NCBI GenBank assembly: GCA_049115495.1
Contig: JAGDZV010000004.1
Location: 124,001-188,000 of the forward strand
Reading direction: 5' to 3'
From: JACPUW01 sp049115495
GTDB lineage: Bacteria; Bacteroidota; Bacteroidia; CAILMK01; JACPUW01
DNA: 64,000 bases
This document shows positions 9,300 through 19,406 of the stretch, piece by piece. A program made the translations under genes and the position numbers. The stretch's first letter is position 1. Every line of letters begins with the position of its first letter. Under the pieces are notes generated by a model that saw only the letters and a program-made list of their open reading frames with translations, had not been told where the DNA came from and ran no database searches.

Positions 9300-12191
9300 A
9301 TGAAGATGAACAAATATTTGACGCTGTTAATTTTTGTGCTTGCATCAAGGGCAAGCAATACCTACGCTAGGAGCATTATAGTAGAAGTAAATGATGGATT
9401 AATTGATGGTAACACAATGGGTGTATTACCTGGCGACACCTTACTCATAGAGACTGGCCAGTGGGAATACCTTACTTTTAGAAATATGCATGGCACACGT
9501 CAAAATCCAATAGTGGCAACAAATTATGGTGGTAAGGTGCAAGTACACAGCAACAATAGTGTTTATTATAAGCAAGGTATTAATATAAAAGAAAGTCACT
9601 TTTTTAAGCTAATGGGCAATGGCGATGAATCTGTGCAGTATGGTTTCGAAATTTCATTAACCTATATAGGCTCAGGCCTTGACCTTAGAGAAAATGTGCA
9701 CCACGTAGAAGCAAGTTTTGTAGAAATTCATAATACGCATTTTGCTGGTGTAATGGTTAAAGAAGATCCGCGCTGCGATGGTCGTTTTTTAAGAGGTGCC
9801 TACCTTATGACAGGCATTGTTCTAAACAACAATTATATACATGATACCAACGGAGAAGGGATTTATGCCGGTATTACCGCATATAATGGGTTTAGAAAGA
9901 GTTGCTATGGCCAGCCTGATACATTATACGGCGTTATGCTTGATAGTTTAACTATATCTCAAAATGTACTAAAACGAACAGGCCGAGAAGGTATTCAAGT
10001 TTTCTCAACATATTACGCCTTAGTAAGCAACAATGCAATTGATAGTTTTGGCACAAGCGCAAACCCAATACATTCAAATGGAATAAGCTTGGGTTTGGGC
10101 TCGGGTGGCGAAATGGTCAATAATACGATTACCAATGGTTATGGTCATGGAATAAATCATGCAGCTAAATGGAAGTGGAATATTGCCAACAACCTGATTG
10201 TAAACAGTGGGATGCTAAATGTGATTGGCGCTCAAAATATTTTGGCCTGTGGTATTTATTTCGATGAGCGTTTTTTAGATGAAAATGTGCATTCAGTGGT
10301 GGTAAATAATACCATTATAAACAGTAAGCATAATGCCTTAAGGGTGGTAAATGATGCCATTATAACTTCTCATGATGTTACCATTGCTAACAACATAATT
10401 TGTAGTTACGGTTTAGGTGCTGCAATGTTTTCAAAAAGCGATAATGATCCTTTTAATTTTAGATACCCATTTGATATTGAACTGCATTCTAACTACCATA
10501 CTGGCGATACTTGTGATATAAAATTTAAAGATGCGGCAAACGGAAAATATGAACTTAGTAAAAAAAGTGCTTTGCTTAACCAAGGCATGCCAAACCTTAA
10601 TACACACAGCCTTGACCTAAACGGTAATCCTAGAATAGTAGGAAGAACCCTTGACCTTGGAGCTTATGAGCAACAAGTAATAGTTAGCAATGAATCTTTG
10701 GGATTAAATACATGTACAAAGACCATATATAAAAACAAACCCGTTTTAGATGGCACAGTAATTAGCCACAGCGCGGGTGATACCATTTGCCTAATGGGAG
10801 GGAACTGGAGAGGCATAACCATAAGAAATTTTGTAGGCAGCAACGATAGTCCGGTAGTTTTTAGAAATGCCATTAGTACAGTTAAAGTAGACTCACAGTA
10901 TTTTGGCATTGATATAAAGTTTAATGAAAATATTGAGCTACACCATTGCTTAAGCGGATCTATTGGTTGGCAAATAAGTAATACTCAAGGCAACGGTTTG
11001 GTGTTGGTAGGCAATAACGGGGTTAGGGTTAATGGTGTTGAAATTTTAAACAGCAAAAACTCAGGCATTATACTGCAAGAAAATGCAAATATTACGTCAA
11101 GTTTAAATTCAGATCTTGTAATTGAGAATGTTCAGGTAACTCAAAACAACGGAAAAGCCTGTGTGCATTTAAACAGATATGGTGCCAATAAAGCACAACA
11201 CTTCAATTTTGAATCAAGTATTTCATTTTCTGGGTCAAGCTTTCAATCAAATGCTGCACCGGTATTTATGTTAAACCACAACGATTTAAATCTAGCACTG
11301 TTTAACAATGTAATAAACACCAGCAACGCCATAGTTTTTGATGCCAATAAAACATTTAAGGCCAACATAAGCAGAAACAGAATAGAACTAAACGACGCTA
11401 CTTTATTTGACCTTGAAGGTAGAAACAGGCTTAGGTTTCATAATAATATTGTGAGCGGGCACGCGGGCAATAAGTATTTGTTGGTATCAAGAAAAGGTAG
11501 CAACGGGTATAAACAAAGAGATATTGGATTAGCTCTTGTGAGCAACACCTTTAACTTAGGTAGCTGTAGTGGATTATGGTTTGGCAATAATGCTATTTGG
11601 AACAGCAGCAACGTTGAAATTATTAATAATGCCATTGCCACCGATAACCTAAGCAGCTTTAAACTTAGCAATTATACTAGCACTCAATTTACCGCTGCTA
11701 GCAACGCAATTTTTGATTCAATAGATGTAGACAATGAGTTTGTAGATGTAGCTAGTAACAATTATTATCCTACTACCATTGGTTCTTTATACGCCAATGC
11801 CGCCGCCATGGCCAATGATAGCTTCTCAATTGATTTTAATGGAGAAGACCGAGCAGCCTACTATTCCATTGATATTGGAGCTTTGGTATCTTTACCTACT
11901 CAAAACGGAAGTGGAAATAGTGGGGCTGAGCAAATCAATTTAAGTTCAAACCATTCTACCCCAGGTGCGCCACAAGTTTCTATTTATCCTAATCCAGCAA
12001 CTGAGAAAGTGAAAATAGATACGGACCTACCCTTTGTAGCAACAGTTTACACTTTAAATCAAAGAAAGATAGAGGTTGATGCCGACGATAGGGGCTTTAT
12101 AGATGTAAAGGATCTACCGGAAGGAATAAATATGCTTGTAATTGATATAGATGGCCAAAGTCTTAGCACTAGCCTAATTATTCAGAAATAA
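9300..12191 (+). CDS. Secreted right-handed parallel beta-helix protein with T9SS sorting domain (copy 1)
   Basis: A 963-residue protein: signal peptide (LTLLIFVLASRASNTYA), then two related beta-helix halves. The first half opens with VEVNDGLIDGN ... PGDTLLIETGQWEYLTFRNM and the second (about residue 475) with GDTICLMGGNWRGITIRNF, an internal duplication. Many N-x-I/V rungs (NNYIHDTNGEGIYAG, NNTIINSK) mark the helix. Each half closes with a D-x-NG ... D-IGA motif (DLNGNPRIVGRTLDLGAYEQ; DFNGEDRAAYYSIDIGAL), seen at the ends of helix domains in similar surface proteins. The last 75 residues (SIYPNPATEKVKI ... ) are a type A T9SS C-terminal sorting domain, so export through the type IX system is expected. 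It may be a polysaccharide lyase or an adhesin; no catalytic residues can be assigned. Confidence 0.85.
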   Translation: MKMNKYLTLLIFVLASRASNTYARSIIVEVNDGLIDGNTMGVLPGDTLLIETGQWEYLTFRNMHGTRQNPIVATNYGGKVQVHSNNSVYYKQGINIKESHFFKLMGNGDESVQYGFEISLTYIGSGLDLRENVHHVEASFVEIHNTHFAGVMVKEDPRCDGRFLRGAYLMTGIVLNNNYIHDTNGEGIYAGITAYNGFRKSCYGQPDTLYGVMLDSLTISQNVLKRTGREGIQVFSTYYALVSNNAIDSFGTSANPIHSNGISLGLGSGGEMVNNTITNGYGHGINHAAKWKWNIANNLIVNSGMLNVIGAQNILACGIYFDERFLDENVHSVVVNNTIINSKHNALRVVNDAIITSHDVTIANNIICSYGLGAAMFSKSDNDPFNFRYPFDIELHSNYHTGDTCDIKFKDAANGKYELSKKSALLNQGMPNLNTHSLDLNGNPRIVGRTLDLGAYEQQVIVSNESLGLNTCTKTIYKNKPVLDGTVISHSAGDTICLMGGNWRGITIRNFVGSNDSPVVFRNAISTVKVDSQYFGIDIKFNENIELHHCLSGSIGWQISNTQGNGLVLVGNNGVRVNGVEILNSKNSGIILQENANITSSLNSDLVIENVQVTQNNGKACVHLNRYGANKAQHFNFESSISFSGSSFQSNAAPVFMLNHNDLNLALFNNVINTSNAIVFDANKTFKANISRNRIELNDATLFDLEGRNRLRFHNNIVSGHAGNKYLLVSRKGSNGYKQRDIGLALVSNTFNLGSCSGLWFGNNAIWNSSNVEIINNAIATDNLSSFKLSNYTSTQFTAASNAIFDSIDVDNEFVDVASNNYYPTTIGSLYANAAAMANDSFSIDFNGEDRAAYYSIDIGALVSLPTQNGSGNSGAEQINLSSNHSTPGAPQVSIYPNPATEKVKIDTDLPFVATVYTLNQRKIEVDADDRGFIDVKDLPEGINMLVIDIDGQSLSTSLIIQK

Positions 12192-12206
12192 TCATAACTT
12201 TTAATA

Positions 12207-12236
12207 AAGCACCCTTTTGTAAGCAAAAGGGTGCTT
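12207..12236 (+). terminator. Hairpin terminator after beta-helix gene 1
   Basis: Perfect 13-bp inverted repeat AAGCACCCTTTTG / CAAAAGGGTGCTT with a TAAG loop, 15 bases after the stop codon. The following T-run is short (CCTTTAG), so termination may be partial. Confidence 0.7.
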
Positions 12237-12586
12237 CCTTTAGACTATTCAGATTTACACGAAACCTACCTTTACGTGAATGAAGATACAATTTCTAATT
12301 CGGATATCTCATATCATTTCAAAAAAAGAAAAAGGGCAGCAGTAGTAAAAGCGTTAAGTGATCAGGGCGAAAACATTTCTGTGAAATGATCTTTTAGGTA
12401 GGTGTTTTATGTGTCGTGAATTCCCGCGTTTGGAAAATTAGTCCTGTCGATGAGTTGTGTTTGTCTATTGAAAACTGCACTTTGTCGATGAATTTGCGTT
12501 TTGGACAAAAAGGTTAAAATCAATTTATCTACTTGTGTAATTATTAAGTATGGTGTTGCAAGTTTGAAGGAGTAATAAGAACCACT
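12237..12586. other. Leader region of beta-helix gene 2 with two left-box copies
   Basis: This 350-base stretch has no gene. It carries two copies of the left half of the shared cis-element, GTCGATGAGT at 12446-12455 and GTCGATGAAT at 12484-12493. No right box stands at the standard distance; the nearest A/T-rich match, CAATTTATC at 12521-12529, lacks the TTG. The two beta-helix genes may be controlled by the same factor, but this site is degenerate. Confidence 0.35.
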
Positions 12587-15460
12587 ATGCGTTATTCTTT
12601 CAAACCAATCGCAATTCTTCTCTTGGCACTTGCCACCAGCGCAACTTTATCAGCTAAAAGCATTCACTTAGAAGTAAACGATGGTTTGATTGATGGAAAC
12701 CAGATAAACGCACAGCCTGGTGATACCCTTCTTATTTATGCAGGCCAGTGGGAGTACCTTACTTTTAGAAATATGCAGGGCACAGTGCAAAATCCAATTG
12801 TTGCCATAAACTATGGGGGTAAAGTAATAGTGCATTCAAACAATTATGTTTATTACAAACAAGGCATCAACATTAAAGGGAGTCATTATTTTAAACTTAT
12901 TGGTAATGGAGATCCATCATATCAATATGGTTTCGAAATTTCTTTAACAAACATTGGCTCTGGATTAGATATGAGAGAAACAGTACACCATGTTACCGTT
13001 TCTAATGTAGAAATTCACCATACATTTTTCGCTGGTATTATGGTTAAAGAAGACCCCCGATGCGATGGTAGATATTGGAGAGATAGCTATGTAATGACCG
13101 GTATTAAGCTTCTAAATAACTACATACACGATACCAACGGAGAAGGAATTTATGCTGGTATTACAGCCTACGATGGTTTTAGAAAAACATGTTATGGCCA
13201 ACCTGATACACTCTATGGTGTAATGCTCGATAGTTTGGTTTTAGAAGGGAATATTATGAATCGAATTGCAAGAGAAGGGTTACAGGTGTTTTCTACCACA
13301 AATGCCCTTGTACACAATAATGTAATTGATAGCTTTGGTCTTAATGGAGACCCTATACACTCAAATGGCGCCAGCATTGGTTTGGGATCAGGGGGTGTAT
13401 TTACAAACAACAAAATCACAAATGGTTTTGGTCATGGTTTAAACCATGCTGGTAAATGGACATGGATTGTTGCCAATAACCTAATTGAAAATGCAGGCAT
13501 GCTTGACGTTCAAAACGCTCAGAATATTTTGGCATGCGGAATCTATTTTGATGAGCGGTACCTAATAGATGGAGACGATTCAAAAATTCTAAACAATACC
13601 ATAGCCAATTGTAAAAACAATGGCCTTAGATTGGTAAATACTGATGTTGAGCATCAGCATGATGTAATAATTGCCAATAACATAATATACAATTACGGAC
13701 AGGGAGCCCAATTATTTAATGTTGTAGATAATGATCCTTACAACTTTAAGTATCCATTAAATGTTAATCTCAAAGCAAATTTTGCAAGCCAAGATCCTAA
13801 TGTAATTGGGTTTGTAAATGCAGAAATATCCAACTATCAATTATCCGCAGGGTCTCGATTTATTGGTCAAGGTTTCAACGACTGTGCTTACGGTGATTTA
13901 GATCTTAACGGCCAAAATAGAAGTATTGGCAAGAATATAGATCTAGGAGCCTTTGAAAACCAAGATAACGTGGCTGAAAATAATATTGGCTTGCGCTCTT
14001 GCGATAAAACCTTTTACAAAAACACGCCTTATTTTGATGGCAATGATATAAAATACAATCCTGGTGATACATTTTGTTTGATTGGCGACTATTGGAAAGG
14101 GATTTCAATCAGAAACTTTACGGGTACTTCAGATAGCCCAGTGGTATTTAGAAATGCCGCCAACCAATTAAGAATAGATGATAAATACTACGGATTAGAG
14201 TTTAAAAATAATAACTATGTGAATTTGGCCATTTGTTCGAGCAGTGATTATGGCTGGTATTTCACAAATATTAAGGGCAACGGCTTGGTTTTTACCGGTA
14301 ATAGCAACGTATGTGTGAGCTCTATGAAAATTGAGAATAGCTTAAACGCAGCAGTCTTGATTAGAGAAACAGCCGATCCAGATACCGAAAATGATAATTT
14401 GCTTCTTTGCAATTTAATTATTGAGCAAACAAATGGTAAAGCTGCTTTCCATATCAATAGGTCTGGCGCCTCAAAAACGGTTCATACTAATTTCGATTCT
14501 GACGTTGAGATAAAGCGTTGTGAAATTACAAGTACAGGAGCCCCCGTTTTAATGCTAAACCATAACAATTTGAACTTAGAGTTTTTCGAAAACACTATTA
14601 CAGCCACAAATACTATTGTTGTTGATGCCAACAAAACATTTAAACTAAATGCCTACAGGAATACGATTGATATAAGTTCAAGTAGTTTATTCGATTTAGA
14701 AGGTAGGTATAAGCTATTTTTTCATAATAACTTGGTTGAGGGAAGCGCGAGCAGTAAATATTTATTTGACATAAGAAAAGGCGCCAATGGTTATAAGCAA
14801 AGAGATCTTAGCTTACAATTGATCAGCAACACATTCAATTTAACCTTATGTGCTGGTTTGCTACTTAATAGAAACCCTTTGTGGGATAGCACTAAAGTGA
14901 GTGTAGTTAATAACGCCATTGCCCATCAAAACCCAGCCCAATTCAGCTTTAACGCAACAAGCACTGTAAGTTATAAAAGCATAGGTAACCTATTGTTTAG
15001 TGCCTCAGAAATTGATAATTATTTTGAAGATGCTTTGAGTAAAAACTACTATCCAAACACCTCAGGCGCCCTTTATCAAACAGGTACCAATGTGGCCAAC
15101 GATACTTTTAAAATTGACCTAAACGGTGAAAACAGAATCGCTTATCAGTTTATTGATATTGGTGCTTTAATATCTCCACCTGAGCAAAATGGCGGTGGCG
15201 GTATTGAGAAGTATGTAGAAACAAGCATTTTTGAAGATCACGAATCAGATTTTAGTGTTTATCCAATACCTTCAAAAGGAATGGTAAATATTGAAGGTGT
15301 TTTGGTACAGCAGGCTACTGTTTATGATCTTAACGGAAAGCAGGTACACAATGAATTCGACAATAATGCACTAAATCTAAGTGAACTAGAAAAAGGTACA
15401 TACATTCTTCTTGTAAAAAGCAACGAGAATATCAATAGAATCAAAATTCAGTTGTTTTAG
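12587..15460 (+). CDS. Secreted right-handed parallel beta-helix protein with T9SS sorting domain (copy 2)
   Basis: A 957-residue paralogue of the preceding gene, alignable over nearly its full length (GQWEYLTFRNMQGT, IKGSHYFKLIGNG, AGIMVKEDPRCDGR, YGQPDTLYGVMLDS). It has the same signal peptide plus two-half beta-helix design; the second half restarts at GDTFCLIGDYWKGISIRNF. It ends in a T9SS sorting domain of the same kind (FSVYPIPSKGMVNIEG, final strand NRIKIQLF). The pair is a tandem duplication whose nucleotide sequences have clearly diverged, so it is not recent. The conserved DPRCDGR and CYGQPDTLYG segments between copies may be a functional site. Own terminator not evident. Confidence 0.85.
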   Translation: MRYSFKPIAILLLALATSATLSAKSIHLEVNDGLIDGNQINAQPGDTLLIYAGQWEYLTFRNMQGTVQNPIVAINYGGKVIVHSNNYVYYKQGINIKGSHYFKLIGNGDPSYQYGFEISLTNIGSGLDMRETVHHVTVSNVEIHHTFFAGIMVKEDPRCDGRYWRDSYVMTGIKLLNNYIHDTNGEGIYAGITAYDGFRKTCYGQPDTLYGVMLDSLVLEGNIMNRIAREGLQVFSTTNALVHNNVIDSFGLNGDPIHSNGASIGLGSGGVFTNNKITNGFGHGLNHAGKWTWIVANNLIENAGMLDVQNAQNILACGIYFDERYLIDGDDSKILNNTIANCKNNGLRLVNTDVEHQHDVIIANNIIYNYGQGAQLFNVVDNDPYNFKYPLNVNLKANFASQDPNVIGFVNAEISNYQLSAGSRFIGQGFNDCAYGDLDLNGQNRSIGKNIDLGAFENQDNVAENNIGLRSCDKTFYKNTPYFDGNDIKYNPGDTFCLIGDYWKGISIRNFTGTSDSPVVFRNAANQLRIDDKYYGLEFKNNNYVNLAICSSSDYGWYFTNIKGNGLVFTGNSNVCVSSMKIENSLNAAVLIRETADPDTENDNLLLCNLIIEQTNGKAAFHINRSGASKTVHTNFDSDVEIKRCEITSTGAPVLMLNHNNLNLEFFENTITATNTIVVDANKTFKLNAYRNTIDISSSSLFDLEGRYKLFFHNNLVEGSASSKYLFDIRKGANGYKQRDLSLQLISNTFNLTLCAGLLLNRNPLWDSTKVSVVNNAIAHQNPAQFSFNATSTVSYKSIGNLLFSASEIDNYFEDALSKNYYPNTSGALYQTGTNVANDTFKIDLNGENRIAYQFIDIGALISPPEQNGGGGIEKYVETSIFEDHESDFSVYPIPSKGMVNIEGVLVQQATVYDLNGKQVHNEFDNNALNLSELEKGTYILLVKSNENINRIKIQLF

Positions 15461-15733
15461 ACCATTATGCAGCCAGTTGTTATGATTGTCATAAGCCTAC
15501 CTATGTTTAGTAGAGTCATTCGCTACAAAGAAGAGTTAAACCTTAAACTCCATTTACGACCGTATTATACAAGCGCCAATAGCGGTTAGAAACATTAATC
15601 GAATACCAATCTATTCTATTTGCTATTAGGGTTGAAAATATAGACTTTGTTACATCTTAGCAGGGTGAAAAATTTTGAACAAATTGAAAGTGGCTTTCAG
15701 TGATGAAAAAAGCTTTGTTAACTCTGAGTATCC

Positions 15734-17050
15734 ATGACAAAATTCAACCATAAATATCTTGTAGCTACGGCAATTTTAGTTGCCCTAATCTTTGTCAATC
15801 AGAGTATTATTCAATATTTACTTTATAAAAAGAAGCATAATGCTGAGGTAATAAACCTAGGCGGCAGGCAAAGAATGCTAAGCCAGAGGCTAAAATCACA
15901 GCTATTTAAGGAGTACATGGAAATGCCTACGGCTGCACAAAGCGCTAAAGATGTCTTTTCGGAGCTTGAATCTTCTCATATAAGGCTCCAAGAGCTTACA
16001 GTTAATTACTCATCTAATTTAAAAGATGAACTCAAGCGTGTTGGCGAGCGAGTTGGAGCAATAAAATCAGATGTTTTCAGTGAAAATAAGATTGGTATTG
16101 ACAGGCTAAAAGCTATTGACTTGGCGCTTGATGAGTTTTTAGTAGAAATGGATGCTCTGGTAAATGAATTTGAGCAATATGCCAATTTAAGACTTAAGGC
16201 AATTATTTTCACAGAATTGATAATTGCTTTTGTCACCATCATTGTAATTGTTTCTCAGGTGGTTTTTGTTTTTATTCCGTTAGGGCGAAAGCTTCTTTAC
16301 AGAAATATGGCCCTCCAAGCAAACTTTAACGAGCTTGAAAAATCTAAAAGTACACAAGAAAACCTCGTAAACATACTCTCACAAAAAGTACAACAGAATA
16401 ACGAGGTAAATAAGATTATCTCTCACAATGTAAGGCCATCTATAATTAACCTTGAGCAGTTGTTGCTAATGTACAGGGCTGAGGCTGATCAAACCATTAA
16501 AAGCAAGATTATAGATAGAATATTTTCAGTGTCAGGTTCATTAGGTACAATGGCCGAAAAAATAAAAGATAGGTTTTTAGTGCTGCAAGATGATGAGATT
16601 AAGCCTGTTGATTTGGATATTGAAGAGGTGGTAAACGACGTGCTAAATTACCATCATGATGAGATTGTGAGCCTACACGCCAAAGTAGATGTGCAATTAG
16701 GTCAAACTCATGTAAATTTCTACCGCCCTTATTTTAGAAGCGCCTTGGTAAATATTGTGGGCAATGCGTTAAAATTCTCTTCACCCAAAAGGCCTATTCA
16801 CGTATTGATATCGTCTTATCTTAAAAACGATAAAATTGTTGTTTCTGTAAGGGATAACGGGCTCGGTATCAACCTGCAAGAGTATGGTCATAAAATCTTT
16901 GGACTTGGTCAAAGGTTTCATCCCTTTATAAAAGGAACCGGGTTTGACCTTTTCCTAACCAAAAGTCAATTAAAGTCACTTGAAGCGAGTATTTCGGTTG
17001 ATAGTGTTGTGGACGATTTTACGGAATTTAAAATGGCTTTTAAGAAGTAG
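15734..17050 (+). CDS. Membrane sensor histidine kinase with NarX/PilJ-type periplasmic domain
   Basis: A 438-residue protein. A first membrane helix (YLVATAILVALIFVNQSII) is followed by a four-helix periplasmic sensor starting GGRQRMLSQRL, the signature of the PilJ/NarX-like (type IV pili methyl-accepting) domain. A second membrane helix (TELIIAFVTIIVIVSQVVFV) ends near residue 185 and a coiled coil follows. The H-box is ISHNVRPSI with His231. The ATPase domain is complete: N-box NIVGNALKF, G1 DNGLGI and G2 GTGFDLFL. It should autophosphorylate and feed a response regulator, but none is adjacent; the stand-alone receivers at 33.7-35.6 kb are candidates by proximity only. Confidence 0.88.
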   Translation: MTKFNHKYLVATAILVALIFVNQSIIQYLLYKKKHNAEVINLGGRQRMLSQRLKSQLFKEYMEMPTAAQSAKDVFSELESSHIRLQELTVNYSSNLKDELKRVGERVGAIKSDVFSENKIGIDRLKAIDLALDEFLVEMDALVNEFEQYANLRLKAIIFTELIIAFVTIIVIVSQVVFVFIPLGRKLLYRNMALQANFNELEKSKSTQENLVNILSQKVQQNNEVNKIISHNVRPSIINLEQLLLMYRAEADQTIKSKIIDRIFSVSGSLGTMAEKIKDRFLVLQDDEIKPVDLDIEEVVNDVLNYHHDEIVSLHAKVDVQLGQTHVNFYRPYFRSALVNIVGNALKFSSPKRPIHVLISSYLKNDKIVVSVRDNGLGINLQEYGHKIFGLGQRFHPFIKGTGFDLFLTKSQLKSLEASISVDSVVDDFTEFKMAFKK

Positions 17051-17121
17051 ATTGAGTTTTATTTTGTGCCAAAATGATTTAGATTTTCAAAACCAAAAGC
17101 TACTTTCTTTGTATTCATATA

Positions 17122-17571
17122 ATGCAATTAGGAGACCAAATGCCAAGCTTTTCATTAAAAACTGATGAAGGCAATGAATTCAATAGCGAATCACTAAATG
17201 GAAAACCATCCGTAGTATATTTTTATCCTAAAAACGAAACAAAGGGATGCACCTCGCAAGCTTGTTCGTTTAGAGATAATTTCGAAGAGTTTACCGATGC
17301 GGGAGTTAGCGTAATTGGCATTAGTAGCGATAGTGTTAAGAGCCACGCAAGTTTTAAGAAAAACCATAGATTGCCATTTACATTACTTGCCGATACCCAA
17401 AAGGTAGTAAGGAAAAAATTTGGTGTGAAGGGTAATGTACTTGGTTTAATACCGGGTAGAGAAACTTTTGTGTTTGGCGCTAACGGAAAGCTGGTACACA
17501 AATTCGAAAGCCAGATTAATTTTAATCAACATGTAAACGAAGCCTTAAAAGCGCTCAAAGATTTAGATTAG
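17122..17571 (+). CDS. bcp: Thioredoxin-dependent peroxiredoxin, Bcp/PrxQ type
   Basis: A 149-residue cytosolic protein. YFYPKNETKGCTSQACSFRD carries the peroxidatic Cys43 and, five residues on, the resolving Cys48, the C-x4-C arrangement typical of Bcp/PrxQ. GISSDSVKSHASF and LLADTQKVVRKKFGV are also family landmarks. It reduces hydrogen peroxide and organic peroxides using thioredoxin. Its length equals the usual 150-155. It is followed after 6 bases by the DUF3820 gene, so the two are likely co-transcribed. A longer in-phase start does not exist; the ATG at 17122 aligns with the family N-terminus. Confidence 0.92.
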   Translation: MQLGDQMPSFSLKTDEGNEFNSESLNGKPSVVYFYPKNETKGCTSQACSFRDNFEEFTDAGVSVIGISSDSVKSHASFKKNHRLPFTLLADTQKVVRKKFGVKGNVLGLIPGRETFVFGANGKLVHKFESQINFNQHVNEALKALKDLD

Positions 17572-17577
17572 CGCCCT

Positions 17578-17835
17578 ATGCAGGAGCTGCCATTGCCTAA
17601 TCCAAAAATTCTTAAAGATCTTTTTACAACCAAAATGCCGTTTGGGAAATACCAGGGCAGGTTAATAGCTGATTTGCCCACTTATTATTTAGAATGGTTC
17701 TCTTCAAAAGGGTTTCCAAAAGGTAAAATTGGTATGTTGCTAAGCACCTTATTTGAGATTAGAACCAACGGACTTTCTCAATTGCTAGTGCCAATTAGAG
17801 AAATGGTGAAGAAGGAAAACCGCCACATGCCTTAA
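17578..17835 (+). CDS. DUF3820 family protein
   Basis: An 85-residue soluble protein. MPFGKYQGRLIADLPTYYLEWF is the diagnostic core of DUF3820, a small family also found next to or inside exonuclease-type proteins. The end is basic. It follows the peroxiredoxin gene closely and precedes the polymerase-like gene by 33 bases. Role unknown. Confidence 0.85.
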   Translation: MQELPLPNPKILKDLFTTKMPFGKYQGRLIADLPTYYLEWFSSKGFPKGKIGMLLSTLFEIRTNGLSQLLVPIREMVKKENRHMP

Positions 17836-17868
17836 TATTTATATGTTTGATGCTAAATAGCCTTTAAG

Positions 17869-19350
17869 GTGGCATCACCATTAGAAAATATCATAAAGTA
17901 CGTAACCAGTACTTTCTTAGCGCTTGTACTTGGCCTTCTTGTTGTTAAATTGGGTATGGTAGGTTCGGCATTATTTATTGTGTTGCCTTTAGTAGTAGCA
18001 GGGGCATTAGCCTTTATTTACAATCCAAAACTTGGTATTTACATTCTTGTTTTTATGGCCTTTGCCATTCCTGGGCTTACAAGATATTTTCCAGGTCCGC
18101 CTTTTGGGTTAACTATAGATATATTTCTGGTACTTACCCTTTTGGTTGTTTTTCTAAAGGATTTTAAAAAGCTTGATTTTAGCAAAGCCAATAATGATTT
18201 GGTTTGGGCCTGGGCCATATGGATGATTTTTTGCATTATGATGATCCTAAACCCCTTGGCAAGGAGCATGATGGCCTGGTTTTATGCCCAGCGAGGCATC
18301 GCCATGTATCCATTGCTAATGATTCCTCTTGTAATGCTTGTTTTTAATGAAAGACGAGATATGAATCGGCTTTTTGTGCTCATTATTATAATGGAGGTTT
18401 TTGGTTCGTTTTGGGGAATGAAACAAATCTTTATTGGCGTTTCGGCAACTGAAAACCGCTGGCTAATGCAAGGAGCAGCAAGCACACATATACTTTTCGG
18501 TAAGCTTAGGGCATTTTCATATTTTACAGATGCAGCTCAGTTTGGAGCCAGTCAAATACATATTGCGTTTATGTGCTTTGCTTATGCATTGGGCATTAAA
18601 ACCAATTGGAAAAGAATACTAGTAATTATTGGTGGCCTTATTTGTTTTTATGGATTTATGCTTTCTGGTAGTAGAGGGCCCTTAGTAATTCCGGCCATTG
18701 CTGGTTTTTTCTTTCTGTTGCTTAGTAGATATACCACCTTATTTATAAGTGGTTCTCTGTTTGGATTTATGCTGTTTAGTTTTTTGAAATTTACCACCAT
18801 TGCGCAAAATAATTACAATGTTGCTCGCCTTAGAACTGCGCTAAACCCTACTGAAGACGAAAGTTTTTTGGTGAGAAAAAGAAGGGAAGCAAAAGTGAGT
18901 ATTTACCTGGCCGATAAACCGCTTGGTGGTGGCATTGGCAGTGCAGGTTCTTGGGGAAGGCGCTTTTATCCTGGAACATTTTTAGCAGAAATTGGGACTG
19001 ATGGGCATTATACTAGGATTTGGATGGAAACGGGCATTATTGGCCTCTATGTATACCTAGGTGTGTTTATTTGGATAGCGCTAAGAATATGTATAATAGT
19101 CTTTAGGCTCAAAGATCCATCCCTTAGATTTATGGTGGGTGCATGGGGATCTTCATTTATAGGTTTAGCCGTGGCATCTTATACCAATGGATTAATTGTG
19201 CAAGTACCAACAGGACCCATTACTTACTGTGGTTTGGCCTTTGTTTGGATGTCGACCCGCTGGGATAGGAATATTGCAAAAGCCAAAGAAAGGGAAACAT
19301 TACAAGAAACAGAAAACCGAGCAGCTTTACCAAACACCGAGAAAAACTAA
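17869..19350 (+). CDS. O-antigen ligase/polysaccharide polymerase-like membrane protein
   Basis: A 493-residue polytopic protein with about ten to twelve hydrophobic helices. A large extracytoplasmic loop follows the segment GSRGPLVIPAIAGFFF, which matches the conserved region of the O-antigen ligase/Wzy_C family. The start is GTG, preceded by AAG. The C-terminus is hydrophilic. In this family proteins either polymerise repeat units or attach glycans; since the EPS operon at 35-47 kb has a flippase and a Wzz-like protein but no polymerase, this gene may supply that step (inference). It is 56 bases upstream of the first LruC gene on the same strand. Confidence 0.75.
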   Translation: MASPLENIIKYVTSTFLALVLGLLVVKLGMVGSALFIVLPLVVAGALAFIYNPKLGIYILVFMAFAIPGLTRYFPGPPFGLTIDIFLVLTLLVVFLKDFKKLDFSKANNDLVWAWAIWMIFCIMMILNPLARSMMAWFYAQRGIAMYPLLMIPLVMLVFNERRDMNRLFVLIIIMEVFGSFWGMKQIFIGVSATENRWLMQGAASTHILFGKLRAFSYFTDAAQFGASQIHIAFMCFAYALGIKTNWKRILVIIGGLICFYGFMLSGSRGPLVIPAIAGFFFLLLSRYTTLFISGSLFGFMLFSFLKFTTIAQNNYNVARLRTALNPTEDESFLVRKRREAKVSIYLADKPLGGGIGSAGSWGRRFYPGTFLAEIGTDGHYTRIWMETGIIGLYVYLGVFIWIALRICIIVFRLKDPSLRFMVGAWGSSFIGLAVASYTNGLIVQVPTGPITYCGLAFVWMSTRWDRNIAKAKERETLQETENRAALPNTEKN

Positions 19351-19406
19351 CCAAACTCAGAAGAATAAATTTTTCAGGTTCATTTTAATTGACTTTCGAT
19401 GTTGTA

